From NCBI RefSeq assembly GCF_000504205.1, contig NZ_AZAJ01000001.1, forward strand, positions 1,958,879-2,022,878: a DNA stretch of 64,000 nt. Reading direction: 5' to 3'. Shown piece after piece: positions 1 to 8,411 of the stretch. Every line of letters begins with the position of its first letter. The stretch's first letter is position 1. The stretch comes from Methanolobus tindarius DSM 2278 (GTDB lineage: Archaea > Halobacteriota > Methanosarcinia > Methanosarcinales > Methanosarcinaceae). The notes under the pieces are model-generated. The model made no database searches and was not told the DNA's origin. It worked only from the letters and a program-made list of their open reading frames with translations. Made by a program: the position numbers and the translations under genes.

Positions 1-1
1 G

Positions 2-958
2 TTGTCATTTCCAAGAAATCCATTTGAAAAACAGTCATTTAAAACAGTTGAATTTGGTGGGCTTGACGATGATAGTTATCTCTATTTATTGAATTTTATA
101 CATGCTAATTCTTCCGCTTTTGTTTTAGTTCCTGATATAAAAATTGAAACCAATGATTTTGTTTCAACCTATCTTGAAAAAATAGATTTTAGTGTAAAGA
201 TACTTTCTGATATAAACAGTAAACCTATTTTTGTTCCTTTGCCGCTAACTGCATCTGAAAATGTAACGGTAAAGATATTACAACACTATAAACAAAATAA
301 GTATTCTAATATATGGATCAATTTTAATGATAAGCCATGTGATTCTAATTTTTCTGCAGATCTTCGATCAACAAAACAATTGATTAACAAATATATGGAT
401 GGCTTGAGTGTTGTTCTTCACTGTTCTCATATAAAAAGAGGGATACTACCACATTTACAAGATACGCAAGTGGCTTCATCTGATGTTTTGACACAGTTTT
501 TTGGTGCAGACTTTATAGGCGTTAAGCGATTTGGTGCTGGAAGAAATCCATATGCTGATGATCCAGAACACTTAGCACAAGAAGCACTTAAAAATAATTT
601 TGACACTATAGAACAATACCAGCAAGCAAAAGAAGATAGTGCAACAAGAATGTTTGATCCAACCACTTATTATTATCACAATTTGGATGAATATTCATAT
701 AGCACTGATTTTGACATGACACTACTGCGGGATCGAACACACAACAAAATAGTAAATGATTTGTTAATACATGGTGAAGTTGAGTCAGTAAAAAAGTATG
801 TTGAAGAAAATGCAGATACGTCTATAACTAGCCGCCCACTTAAAAAGTATCTTCAACAAAAGAAAATGATTCAAGAAAACCTATTGATTAAGGATGCACT
901 TATTCCAAAAACAATTGCTCCTACACTATCTGATCTTGCAGATATATTAGGCATTTAA
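2..958 (+). CDS. Unrecognised protein, probably 5'-truncated by the window edge
   Basis: This open frame enters the window at its first bases and runs 318 codons to a TAA stop. There is no upstream in-frame stop, so the true start may lie outside; a TTG at position 2 is the only in-window candidate near the edge. I do not recognise the family. The first half alternates short hydrophobic strands (FVLVPDI, PIFVPLP, NIWINF, VVLHCSH) with helices in a way that could be a TIM-barrel. The second half is charged and probably helical. There is no signal peptide or membrane segment. Codon use is AT-rich, like the accessory genes further right. The next gene is convergent, so operon context must be sought to the left. 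Confidence 0.6.
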   Translation: MSFPRNPFEKQSFKTVEFGGLDDDSYLYLLNFIHANSSAFVLVPDIKIETNDFVSTYLEKIDFSVKILSDINSKPIFVPLPLTASENVTVKILQHYKQNKYSNIWINFNDKPCDSNFSADLRSTKQLINKYMDGLSVVLHCSHIKRGILPHLQDTQVASSDVLTQFFGADFIGVKRFGAGRNPYADDPEHLAQEALKNNFDTIEQYQQAKEDSATRMFDPTTYYYHNLDEYSYSTDFDMTLLRDRTHNKIVNDLLIHGEVESVKKYVEENADTSITSRPLKKYLQQKKMIQENLLIKDALIPKTIAPTLSDLADILGI

Positions 959-1224
959 GTTTTTACCGTTATTCTCTTAGAATCACACATATTGCTATCA
1001 TTGAAGTATAGTTGTTCAACGCTTCTTATTAGCAGTGAAAATAATAGTAAATGCTAAATACCAGAACTCAATTACAAACCTTTTTATACTACTTTTTAGC
1101 GCACTGAAACTGATTTTTTAGCAACATTTTGAAGCCAGAGCATTGCGTTTTTTCTGCGTACTCCTTAACTTAACAGAATCTTCTACATATGGTTTACTTT
1201 TGCTTATTCTTGGAATTGTCCAAT
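959..1224. other. Intergenic region between convergent genes
   Basis: This 266-base AT-rich stretch separates the stop of the left-edge gene from the stop of the response-regulator kinase. I see no coding frame with a ribosome binding site and no tRNA-like signature. It holds only the 3' ends of two convergent transcripts. Confidence 0.5.
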
Positions 1225-2724
1225 TTAATATGCCTTTTTTAAGGTAAACCAGAAGATACTACCATGCCCTTCCTGATTGTCGAAAACTCCAACCTTTTCT
1301 CCATGAAGATCCATGATTCGTTTTACAATAGCAAGTCCTATCCCACTGCCTTTGATATTTTCTTTGTGCAGCCTGTTAAAACGTGTGAATACAGCCTCTT
1401 TGTCAGCGTCAGGGATGCCATCACCCTGGTCAGCAACAGAGACCTTCCATTTGTCCGCAAAGTCTTCTATTTTCACAGTAATAGTGGTGTTATCGGGGCT
1501 GTATTTGATTGCATTTGATATGAGGTTTGTAAATACACCTTCAATCATGGGATTGGCAAATGCAAAGCATGTTTCGCTTTTTTCAAATACTAATTTCATT
1601 TTGTGGCTATTCAGACTCTGTTCGAAGGAACATAATGTAGTTTCTGCCATGGAAGCAATATCGGTTCTGACAAATGCCATCTCATCAATTGATTCAAGTT
1701 TAGCGAGTTTGGCTGCATTCTCTATAAGATCTGTAAGTTTGAGATTTGATTTTTTAATGTTCTCGATGAGAAGTTTCTGTTTTTCACTTGTTGCTGTCTC
1801 CTCAAGAAGCTCTGTAAATGATTTAATAAGTCCTGCAGGGTTTAGCAGGTCATGGCGAAGAACATCGGTAAAAAGGTCTTTTATTTCATTGGATTTCTGG
1901 AGTTTTTTTGCATATTCTATGAGTTTAATCTCATCCTTTCTCTTTTCGGTAATATCTTCTCCTGAAATCAGTATGTTTGTGATATTTCCTTTAGCATCTT
2001 TCAGGACTGAATAGTGCCATTTGAAAAGTTTCTCTTTACGTGTAATAGTCATTATAGGATATTCTGAGCATTCAGGTTCATCCATAATGCCATCTAAAAG
2101 CCTATCATATTTTTTCTTTACAAGGCTTGCATAACTCTCAGAAACGATAAGATCTATCCAGTCCCTGCTGATAATATTGTTCCTGTTGTATCCAAGGATA
2201 TCTGCGCCTTTCTGATTGATATGAATGAGTTTGTAGTCTCTGTCCAGGACAGCAATTAATACGCCAACATAATCCAGGTATTCGTATGCTTTATTGCGGT
2301 CTTGCAGGAGTAAATCGTGTTGTTCTTTGATACGCAGAAGTGCTGTGATTTTCTTGTCAAGTTCAAACCTGTCAGCAGGTTTCTTCAGGAAATCATCTGC
2401 ACCGACTTCTATACCTTTTTGGTGGTCATTTCTTGAAGTAAGGGCTGTAAGCATTATAACAGGTATAAAATCAAGTTTATAATCGTGTTTGATGGTCCTG
2501 CATACATCAAAACCATCCATTCCCGGCATGACAACATCAAGTAAGATCAGATCCGGCTCTTCCTTTTTCACTATTTTTAGTGCTTCTTCGCCAGTAGAAG
2601 CTGCAATTATATCATAATTATCTGTCAGGTATGATGTAAGAACAGCAATGTTGATCTTCTCATCGTCTACTATGAGTATTTTATCCTTCCCCGTCAAAAA
2701 TATCACGAACAATACATATTGCAT
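1225..2724 (-). CDS. REC-PAS hybrid sensor histidine kinase
   Basis: A cytosolic signalling kinase that should autophosphorylate on His and exchange phosphate with its own receiver. Residues about 14-130 form a REC domain with the acidic pair VDDE, phospho-acceptor Asp63 in LLDVVMPG and the KKP lysine. Residues about 155-270 form a PAS domain. A HisKA H-box follows (LRHDLLNP, His near residue 290), then a HATPase domain with N-box NLISNAIKYS, G1 DQGDGIPD and G2 GSGIGLAI near the C terminus. No transmembrane segment is evident, although the first ten residues are hydrophobic; a start nearer LTGKDKILIVDDE would remove them. It stands alone, so its partner is unknown. N-terminal REC plus PAS plus HK is common in Methanosarcinales. 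Confidence 0.9.
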   Translation of the reverse strand: MQYVLFVIFLTGKDKILIVDDEKINIAVLTSYLTDNYDIIAASTGEEALKIVKKEEPDLILLDVVMPGMDGFDVCRTIKHDYKLDFIPVIMLTALTSRNDHQKGIEVGADDFLKKPADRFELDKKITALLRIKEQHDLLLQDRNKAYEYLDYVGVLIAVLDRDYKLIHINQKGADILGYNRNNIISRDWIDLIVSESYASLVKKKYDRLLDGIMDEPECSEYPIMTITRKEKLFKWHYSVLKDAKGNITNILISGEDITEKRKDEIKLIEYAKKLQKSNEIKDLFTDVLRHDLLNPAGLIKSFTELLEETATSEKQKLLIENIKKSNLKLTDLIENAAKLAKLESIDEMAFVRTDIASMAETTLCSFEQSLNSHKMKLVFEKSETCFAFANPMIEGVFTNLISNAIKYSPDNTTITVKIEDFADKWKVSVADQGDGIPDADKEAVFTRFNRLHKENIKGSGIGLAIVKRIMDLHGEKVGVFDNQEGHGSIFWFTLKKAY

Positions 2725-2803
2725 ATTTATATATTATTCTTTTGATTTTATTTTTGAGAAAAACTATCAAAAAAGCTATTTAAAATTAATTCTTTTTAGG
2801 GAA

Positions 2804-2890
2804 GAGCCCCGAAACTATGGAAGTGCTATATTGTGACAACTGGACTGCAGAATCCTTTTACAATAGGTATATGTTGAATTCCCGGGGCTC
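2804..2890 (+). other. 87-base element with 8-bp inverted ends and a tRNA(Cys)-like anticodon arm
   Basis: GAGCCCCG at 2804-2811 is exactly complementary to CGGGGCTC at 2883-2890, followed by A, like an acceptor stem plus discriminator base. In the middle, GGACTGCAGAATCC (2842-2855) closely resembles the GGACTGCAGATCC anticodon arm typical of tRNA(Cys), with one extra base in the loop. A possible T-arm (GGTAT/ATTCC) abuts the 3' acceptor strand, but its loop lacks the TTC-purine-A consensus and the D-arm is weak. It may be a decayed or aberrant tRNA, a structured leader or small RNA, or chance. It lies between the promoter side of the kinase gene and the end of the amtB-glnK transcript. Confidence 0.3.
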
Positions 2891-2925
2891 ACGGTGATTG
2901 TTTTAGATTAGTCGTAAAGTTAATG

Positions 2926-2961
2926 TTAAAAATAAAAAAGGCAGAGAGCACTTAGAGTGCT
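2926..2961 (-). terminator. Stem-loop plus T-tract ending the amtB-glnK transcript
   Basis: AGCACT (2947-2952) pairs with AGTGCT (2956-2961) around a TAG loop. On the minus strand the stem is followed by CTCTGCC and a run of six T, then five more T. The stem includes the glnK stop codon. Confidence 0.6.
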
Positions 2962-3290
2962 TCTCCGTCTGTTTCTCCTGTACGGATCCTGATGATCTTG
3001 CTTACAGGGGTGATAAAGATTTTACCGTCTCCAATTGATCCGGTTGCTGCAGTCTTCATTACAATGTCTACTACCTTATCGACATCATCTTCACCGACTA
3101 CCATTTCCATCTTTATTTTTGGCAGCAGATCGACACAGTACTTGCGTCCTCTCCACTGCTGCATTACACCCTTCTGCTTTCCGCGACCTTTTACATCGGT
3201 CACTGTGACACTTTCAAATCCAGCTTCATCAAGGGCATCCTTGACTTCATGGATCTTTGTTGGCCTTATGATTGCTTCTATCTTCATCAT
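2952..3290 (-). CDS. glnK: Nitrogen regulatory protein P-II (GlnK)
   Basis: A 112-residue P-II signalling protein that senses ATP/ADP and 2-oxoglutarate and binds AmtB to block ammonium uptake when nitrogen is plentiful. It starts with the P-II strand KIEAIIRPTK and has a T-loop with GRGKQKG and Tyr51 in RGRKYCVDLLPK, the B-loop TAATGSIGDGKIF, and the C-loop region IIRIRTGETDGEAL. The gene starts 6 bases after the amtB stop, and its GGAGTGA ribosome binding site overlaps that stop, so the two are cotranscribed. The pairing with AmtB, rather than with nif genes, favours GlnK over NifI. Confidence 0.95.
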   Translation of the reverse strand: MMKIEAIIRPTKIHEVKDALDEAGFESVTVTDVKGRGKQKGVMQQWRGRKYCVDLLPKIKMEMVVGEDDVDKVVDIVMKTAATGSIGDGKIFITPVSKIIRIRTGETDGEAL

Positions 3291-3296
3291 ATAACA

Positions 3297-4712
3297 TCAC
3301 TCCTTCAGGATCATAAATTCTGGGTATGCACTGATTCCGTGCTCAACTTCATCCAGTCCGGCAATCTCGTGTTCTTCTGATACACGGAGTCCTACTACTA
3401 CATCGAGTATCTTGAAGATTATGAATGAGATTACAAATGCCCAGAGTATACTGAGTACTACACCTGCAAGCTGAATCATGAACTGTGCGTATCCGCCGTG
3501 GAGGAGTCCTGCGCCTTCAGCTGTGTATGCTGCAGTTGCGAGCATTGAACCGTCACCAGTTCCAAGTGCGAAGATACCTACTGCAAGAAGTCCCCAGCTA
3601 CCACAGTATCCGTGAACTGCGATTGCACCTACAGGGTCATCGACCTTAAGGACATTCTCATTGAACATTACGCCTGCATATACTATTATACCTGCGATAA
3701 GTCCGATTACAATTGATGCTCCGTTTGTAACTGAACCACAAGGTGCTGTGATTGCTACAAGACCTGCGAGCATACCGTTAGCAGTAAGTGATGGGTCTGG
3801 CTTTCCTGTCTTCATCCAGGTGATGAGCATTACCATGATTGCGCCTGCACCTGCTGCAAGGAATGTGTTAACAATTACAAGGTTTGCAAATGGATCGTTT
3901 CCGTCGAGTGTACTACCACCGTTGAATCCTACCCATCCGAATGCCAGTATAAGTGTACCAAGGAATGCGAGTGGAAGACTGTGACCTGGAATTGCCTGTG
4001 CCTTTCCGTTCTTGAACTTTCCAATCCTTGGTCCTACAAGTAATACACCTGCAAGTGCTGAGTATCCACCAATTGAGTGTACTACGCCTGATCCTGCAAA
4101 GTCGTGGTGTGCTGCACCGAGTGCATCAACAAGGAATCCGCTTGTAAGAATTCCTGAACCGCTCCATACCCAGTGTCCGTATACAGGGTAAATGAGAGCT
4201 ACCATAGCGATTGTGTAAATAAGATAAGCCTTGAAATCAGTCCTCTCAGCCATTGCACCTGATACGATTGTTGCACCGGTTGCTGCGAAGACCATCTGGA
4301 ACCACCATCCGTTCCATGTTGCGTTGTCCATTGCGCCCATTAACATGAACTGATCAGTACCGAGAATTCCTGCTGCATCGGCACCGTACATAATTCCCCA
4401 GCCAACAAGCCAGTAAACAATGATACCAAGTGAGATTGTCATGAAGTTCTTCATGAGAATGTTAGCAGTGTTCTTTGTTCTGGTAAGACCGATTTCTACC
4501 AGAGAGAAACCTGCATGCATCAGGAACACGATTGCACCACAGATCAGGAGCCACATAAATGTGAGTGCTGTCTGAAGATCTGCAATAGCTGCTGCGTTCT
4601 CTTCCATTGTTTCAGCGGATGCTGGACCTATAAATACCATAAATATGACGCTCATTAGCAGTAAAACCTGCCAGATCATCTTTGAATTGAGTTTCTGTGA
4701 TATTCCATACAT
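3297..4712 (-). CDS. amtB: Ammonium transporter AmtB
   Basis: An 11-TM Amt/MEP/Rh channel for ammonium in the cytoplasmic membrane. The first 35 residues form a signal-peptide-like hydrophobic stretch ending ASAETMEEN, as in bacterial AmtB. Family features include LMHAGFSLVEIGLTRTKN, the twin pore histidines in AGSGVVHSIGG and IAVHGYCGSWG, and GWVGFNGGS. The length of 471 residues is usual. I chose the ATG at 4712 because GGTG lies six bases upstream; a GTG three codons earlier (4721) has no such site. It is the first gene of the amtB-glnK operon, transcribed from the 4750-4800 region and probably repressed by NrpR when nitrogen is sufficient. Confidence 0.95.
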   Translation of the reverse strand: MYGISQKLNSKMIWQVLLLMSVIFMVFIGPASAETMEENAAAIADLQTALTFMWLLICGAIVFLMHAGFSLVEIGLTRTKNTANILMKNFMTISLGIIVYWLVGWGIMYGADAAGILGTDQFMLMGAMDNATWNGWWFQMVFAATGATIVSGAMAERTDFKAYLIYTIAMVALIYPVYGHWVWSGSGILTSGFLVDALGAAHHDFAGSGVVHSIGGYSALAGVLLVGPRIGKFKNGKAQAIPGHSLPLAFLGTLILAFGWVGFNGGSTLDGNDPFANLVIVNTFLAAGAGAIMVMLITWMKTGKPDPSLTANGMLAGLVAITAPCGSVTNGASIVIGLIAGIIVYAGVMFNENVLKVDDPVGAIAVHGYCGSWGLLAVGIFALGTGDGSMLATAAYTAEGAGLLHGGYAQFMIQLAGVVLSILWAFVISFIIFKILDVVVGLRVSEEHEIAGLDEVEHGISAYPEFMILKE

Positions 4713-4729
4713 GAGTAACACCTTTGTTT

Positions 4730-4747
4730 CGTCTTCTTAGGAAGACG
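4730..4747 (-). promoter_or_regulatory. Perfect inverted repeat upstream of amtB, candidate operator
   Basis: CGTCTTC-TTAG-GAAGACG is a perfect 7-bp inverted repeat with a 4-base spacer, lying 18-35 bases before the amtB ATG. A TATA-like TTTAAATAG on the minus strand (about 4771-4779) would place the transcription start near or in this repeat. That is where a repressor such as NrpR would act. The link to NrpR is inference. Confidence 0.45.
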
Positions 4748-4749
4748 GA

Positions 4750-5143
4750 TGCTATGTGTAGACTTCATACTATTTAAACTATTTGGTTTGTGCAGACAAC
4801 ACTATAGTTTTTAGTACAAATTTTCATAAATAATTCTATAAGTAATGCGCGTTTGTCGCCTAAATTAGCTATGAAAATAGCAAATCCCACACATTATATA
4901 TTTTTATCACTAAGTAATATAAAAAGAGTTCCCCATTTTTCGTGCAACTTATCCTCATTTGCTATTTATATGGGGCAAGACTTTAATATCGTCAAATTTA
5001 TAAAAATTTTTAAGGAACAGGTATTTTCCAATAATCCAAAATTGAAAACCAATTATATTAAAAAATCTGATGCAAGTCTGGTAATTTATGCAGTTATAAA
5101 ATTAACTGCAACAAATAAAAGATAAAGAACAAAACCCCGTTCT
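4750..5143. other. 392-base intergenic region with amtB promoter and a long inverted repeat
   Basis: An AT-rich gap between the nrpR stop and the amtB promoter. It contains an exact 11-bp inverted repeat, AAATAGCAAAT at 4875-4885 and ATTTGCTATTT at 4957-4967, enclosing 71 bases, with CCCCA and TGGGG also facing each other (4931-4935 and 4971-4975). A minus-strand TATA-like element (TATAAATAGC) sits in the right arm. A 90-codon plus-strand frame here has no credible features. A small regulatory RNA is possible but unproven. Confidence 0.4.
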
Positions 5144-6118
5144 TCAAAGTTTCTTCATCTTGCTGTATTCCATAACTGCAGAAACAGGGTGAGTCTCTAC
5201 ATTTATGCCTGCTTCCTCTACAGCGGCAACAGAATTAATTCCAACCATTACAGGGATTCCAATCTTTCCTCTTTCAATAGGTGCGTAGAGGACATCTTCT
5301 CCCGGATCTCCTATTGTCAGGTGACCGGAAATGTCGTGTTTGCTTGCAACACTAAGAAGTTCTTCGGCTCTTGTGGCGGCTGATGCAGGGATCTGGCGAA
5401 CATTAGCAAGCATCTTCCCGTTGCCGGTATCAATAGCTTCAAGAATGGATGTTGCTTTTCTTCTCAGGAAAATCTTGATAGGGTCAATTGATGTCCCACT
5501 ATATGATATAAGATCCAGGAAACCTGCAGGAGAGTAATCTTCCATTTGCATAAGACCGCCAAAAACCGGTACTACAGGAATTCCATTGTTAAGGAGCAAG
5601 CCGTCAAATGTAATACTGCACACGGTTGCAATGGCCACTTTTCCGTCGGGGACGTAAATATCAAGGTCAGTGTCCTCTTCAATAATCCCAACTCTCGGGC
5701 TGATAGTGGCACCATGATCCATGGCATACTTTATAATGTCAGTGGCATTGTCAAAGTCATCTTTGTCTATATTGGTAACGTTGACTATCACATTTCCCTT
5801 GCCTGTTTCGAGGTCATAATCTGCCTTATAGATCAGCTCTTCTATCCTTGTGATGACAAAACCGAACCTGTCACTGATAAGGGCATCATTGAGTTCCTTC
5901 TTTCCACGTTCAGTTATGGTGCGCCCGATGTATCCGTGCTTCTTGGTAAAGCCCCTTTCATCCAGTATCCGCAAATGATACCTGACGGCCCTTTCTCCAA
6001 TTGCATAACCACGGTTATGGAGCTCATCAGCAATAAGGCGTGCACCTAAAGGCTTGTCGCTTTCATTAATGATGCGCATGATTTCAACAAGCTTTCTTTC
6101 AACGTTTGGATCTGTCAT
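5144..6118 (-). CDS. nrpR: Nitrogen regulator NrpR (winged helix plus one NrpR domain)
   Basis: An archaeal repressor of nitrogen assimilation genes that releases DNA in response to 2-oxoglutarate. Residues about 5-75 form a winged helix (IADELHNRGYAIGERAVRYHLRILDERGFTKK in segments), and the rest is one NrpR effector domain (VTNIDKDDFDNA, PVVPVFGGLMQ, GTSIDPIKIFL, GKIGIPVMVGINSVAAVEEAGI). There is one effector domain, not two, as in the NrpRI type of Methanosarcina. The ATG at 6118 is preceded by GGGTGA; a longer frame upstream would run back over the ubiB-like 3' end and is rejected. It lies next to its likely target amtB-glnK, on the same strand with a 430-base gap. Confidence 0.93.
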   Translation of the reverse strand: MTDPNVERKLVEIMRIINESDKPLGARLIADELHNRGYAIGERAVRYHLRILDERGFTKKHGYIGRTITERGKKELNDALISDRFGFVITRIEELIYKADYDLETGKGNVIVNVTNIDKDDFDNATDIIKYAMDHGATISPRVGIIEEDTDLDIYVPDGKVAIATVCSITFDGLLLNNGIPVVPVFGGLMQMEDYSPAGFLDLISYSGTSIDPIKIFLRRKATSILEAIDTGNGKMLANVRQIPASAATRAEELLSVASKHDISGHLTIGDPGEDVLYAPIERGKIGIPVMVGINSVAAVEEAGINVETHPVSAVMEYSKMKKL

Positions 6119-6213
6119 TTTTTCACCCGAAGATGTTATTGAAGGACTCTTCAACGGCGTATAGTTATATTTTTGTCTATTTAAGATGTGCGATAAATAT
6201 TTCTTCTTGCCTC

Positions 6214-7893
6214 TTATATTCTTCCGGTCCTCAGGATATAAACAACAAGCCACATTCCCAAAAATCCAGCCATGAGAAACCCGATAACTCCAAGCAGGGG
6301 GACTCCCCATATGTGTGGCTCCATGCCGGTTTGTATGATAAATGATGAACCAACAATTATGGCTGAAATGATTAGACTGAACGAAAGCCGGTTACTTGCA
6401 GCATCTATTTCAGATACGACCCTGTCAAATCCCTGCGGGTCAAAACGCAGTTTAAGGTAGCCTCTTTCAGCAATATCAAGTATATGCCCTATCTGTATGG
6501 GTGCTTTGTGAAGTACTCTTGCCCAGTTGCTTGCGTCCCTGAAAGTACTTCCTGCAATGTTAGTAAGTCTTAGTCTGTCTTTTATTGCTTTCTTTGCAAA
6601 AGGCTCTGCGATTATTGTCAGGTTGATATCCCTGTCCATAAGGCTTCCAAAACTTTCAGCGGTCATCGCTCCCTTGGAAAGCAGTGCAACATTGGAAGGC
6701 ACTCTCACCTGGTATTTTCTCAGGAGATTTATCATTTCTTCAAGTATCAATGCAGTATCCAGTTGTCCAAGTGGCCTGCCATAGTACTTGTATATCAATT
6801 GATCAATATCTATTTTGAGTGCTGAAAGGTCGGTGTTTTCATCAATTGAACCCAGTTCCCTGAGAAGCTCTATGTAAAGTACTGTATCTCCTCTTGTAAG
6901 GGCTATCAGGTCATCGATTAGGAGGTTGCGCATATCCTGGGACAGGAACCCTGCCATGCCAAAGTCAAGAAGTGCAATCCTGCTATCCTTCATTATGAAT
7001 ATATTTCCGGGATGAAGGTCTGCATGGAAAAAACCATCATCGTATATCTGTTTCATGAAAGCTTTCAGGACATCGATTCCAATTTCCCGTCTGTCAACTT
7101 CCATGCGGTCAAGTTCTTTAAAATTGCTGCTTTTTACCCCATCAATGAATTCAAGTGTGAGTACTTTTGCACTGGTGCAGTCCCAGTAGACCTTTGGAAT
7201 GTATATTCTCGGATCATCCCTGAAGTTACGTGCAAAATGATCCGCATTTCTGCCTTCCTGGGTATAATCCATTTCAGCCTTTATGGTGCGTTCAAACTCC
7301 TCTACAATTCCAACTGGCTGATAGAGTTTCGCTTCCGGAAGATGTTCTTCTGCAAAAGACGCGATACTGTACATGATGTCCAGGTCTGAATTAATTATTT
7401 TCCTGATGCCTGGTCTTTGGACTTTTACAACAACATCTTCGCCACTTATTAGTTTTGCACGATGTACCTGTCCTATTGATGCCGCTGCAATGGGTACCGG
7501 TTCAAAATACTGGTAAATATCTTTAATTTCAGAACCAAGTTCTGCTCTGATGAGTTTTTCCACTTCATTCATTTCAAATGGCTGTACATCGTCCTGGAGT
7601 TTTGAAAACTCATTTGCATACTCAGGAGGAATAAGATCCTGACGCATGCTGAGTATCTGTCCAAGCTTGATATACGTGGGGCCAAGTTCCTCAAGCATCA
7701 TCCTTGCTTTCATCGGCCCGGTATCAGTATCCTTGAGAACTTTTTCCTGTCTTCTGATACGCGATCTAAGTGGCCTGAGATTGCGAAGTCCCATTCGGTC
7801 AACGATGTAACCAAATTCATATTTTATGAGTGCATCAACTATCTTGCCGTATCTTCTGATCATTGAGTATCTGTGGATCTTTCTCTGTTTCAT
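6214..7893 (-). CDS. UbiB/ABC1/ADCK family atypical kinase
   Basis: A 559-residue membrane-anchored atypical protein kinase-like ATPase. The KxGQ motif is present (YIKLGQILSMR, about residue 78), as are the Ala-rich loop AAASIGQVHRA replacing the glycine loop, the VKVQRPG lysine, the catalytic-loop FFHADLHPGN and the metal-binding LLDFGMAG. Two transmembrane helices close the protein (about 505-525 and 530-552). Bacterial UbiB supports quinone synthesis; methanogens of this group use methanophenazine, so a role in isoprenoid lipid or methanophenazine metabolism is plausible inference. The ATG has a GGGACTC leader. It ends 95 bases before nrpR on the same strand. Confidence 0.9.
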   Translation of the reverse strand: MKQRKIHRYSMIRRYGKIVDALIKYEFGYIVDRMGLRNLRPLRSRIRRQEKVLKDTDTGPMKARMMLEELGPTYIKLGQILSMRQDLIPPEYANEFSKLQDDVQPFEMNEVEKLIRAELGSEIKDIYQYFEPVPIAAASIGQVHRAKLISGEDVVVKVQRPGIRKIINSDLDIMYSIASFAEEHLPEAKLYQPVGIVEEFERTIKAEMDYTQEGRNADHFARNFRDDPRIYIPKVYWDCTSAKVLTLEFIDGVKSSNFKELDRMEVDRREIGIDVLKAFMKQIYDDGFFHADLHPGNIFIMKDSRIALLDFGMAGFLSQDMRNLLIDDLIALTRGDTVLYIELLRELGSIDENTDLSALKIDIDQLIYKYYGRPLGQLDTALILEEMINLLRKYQVRVPSNVALLSKGAMTAESFGSLMDRDINLTIIAEPFAKKAIKDRLRLTNIAGSTFRDASNWARVLHKAPIQIGHILDIAERGYLKLRFDPQGFDRVVSEIDAASNRLSFSLIISAIIVGSSFIIQTGMEPHIWGVPLLGVIGFLMAGFLGMWLVVYILRTGRI

Positions 7894-8111
7894 GAGTCCC
7901 TTAACTTCGATTTTTATATTTAGATGTATTATTCAATTGTACTGGCTTTATTATTAAATTATCGCATAATGCAATTTATTACAATATTCTTCCAGGTCAT
8001 CAGCCACTCCTCTTTTCTTAAATTAAAGGGACAGTTATATAATTGCTGAAATCCGATTATGTTTGCCAGCAATAAACTGGTTAATTAGCCACATAAATGG
8101 AGTGAGAAAAG

Positions 8112-8381
8112 ATGTTATTTTTCGATATAAGTACATGGGATCCACAGGATAATGAAAAGGTAATTGAACATTTCAAGAATCTCAGACCACCTGCAGGAAT
8201 TACTATAATCAACCAGTGGGTAGACCTCAACGGAGGGCGTTATTTCATACTTTACGAGGCTGAAAACAACGAAGCATATGCAGAATTCAATATTCCATGG
8301 TCTGATGTCTGCCTGATTGACAGTGTTCCTGTAATGGAATCTACGGATTTCATCAAGCTGATGATTTCAAAGGGATTATAA
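8112..8381 (+). CDS. DUF3303-like small protein
   Basis: An 89-residue soluble protein starting MLFFDISTWDPQD, with GGRYFILYEAENNEAYAEFNIPW in the middle (segments). It resembles the DUF3303 family, small ferredoxin-like or dimeric alpha/beta-barrel proteins of unknown function common in Methanosarcinales. The ATG has GGAGTGA eight bases upstream. It is alone on the plus strand between two minus-strand genes, so it must have its own promoter in 7895-8100. Confidence 0.75.
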   Translation: MLFFDISTWDPQDNEKVIEHFKNLRPPAGITIINQWVDLNGGRYFILYEAENNEAYAEFNIPWSDVCLIDSVPVMESTDFIKLMISKGL

Positions 8382-8411
8382 TCCCCTTTTCTTAATTTTT
8401 TCCTATCTTCA

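Noticed and set aside
2-958. Idea that the left-edge gene is a tRNA-guanine transglycosylase relative (DpdA-like)
   Set aside because: TIM-barrel-like strands only; I could not see the zinc Cys/His set or catalytic Asp pattern.
1313-2014. 233-codon plus-strand frame
   Set aside because: Exactly antisense to the histidine kinase, serine-rich, without any motif.
2952-3290. NifI instead of GlnK
   Set aside because: T-loop with Tyr51 and direct coupling to amtB; no nif genes adjacent.
4853-5125. 90-codon plus-strand frame between nrpR and amtB
   Set aside because: No ribosome site, no recognisable fold, lies in the AT-rich promoter area; better seen as chance.
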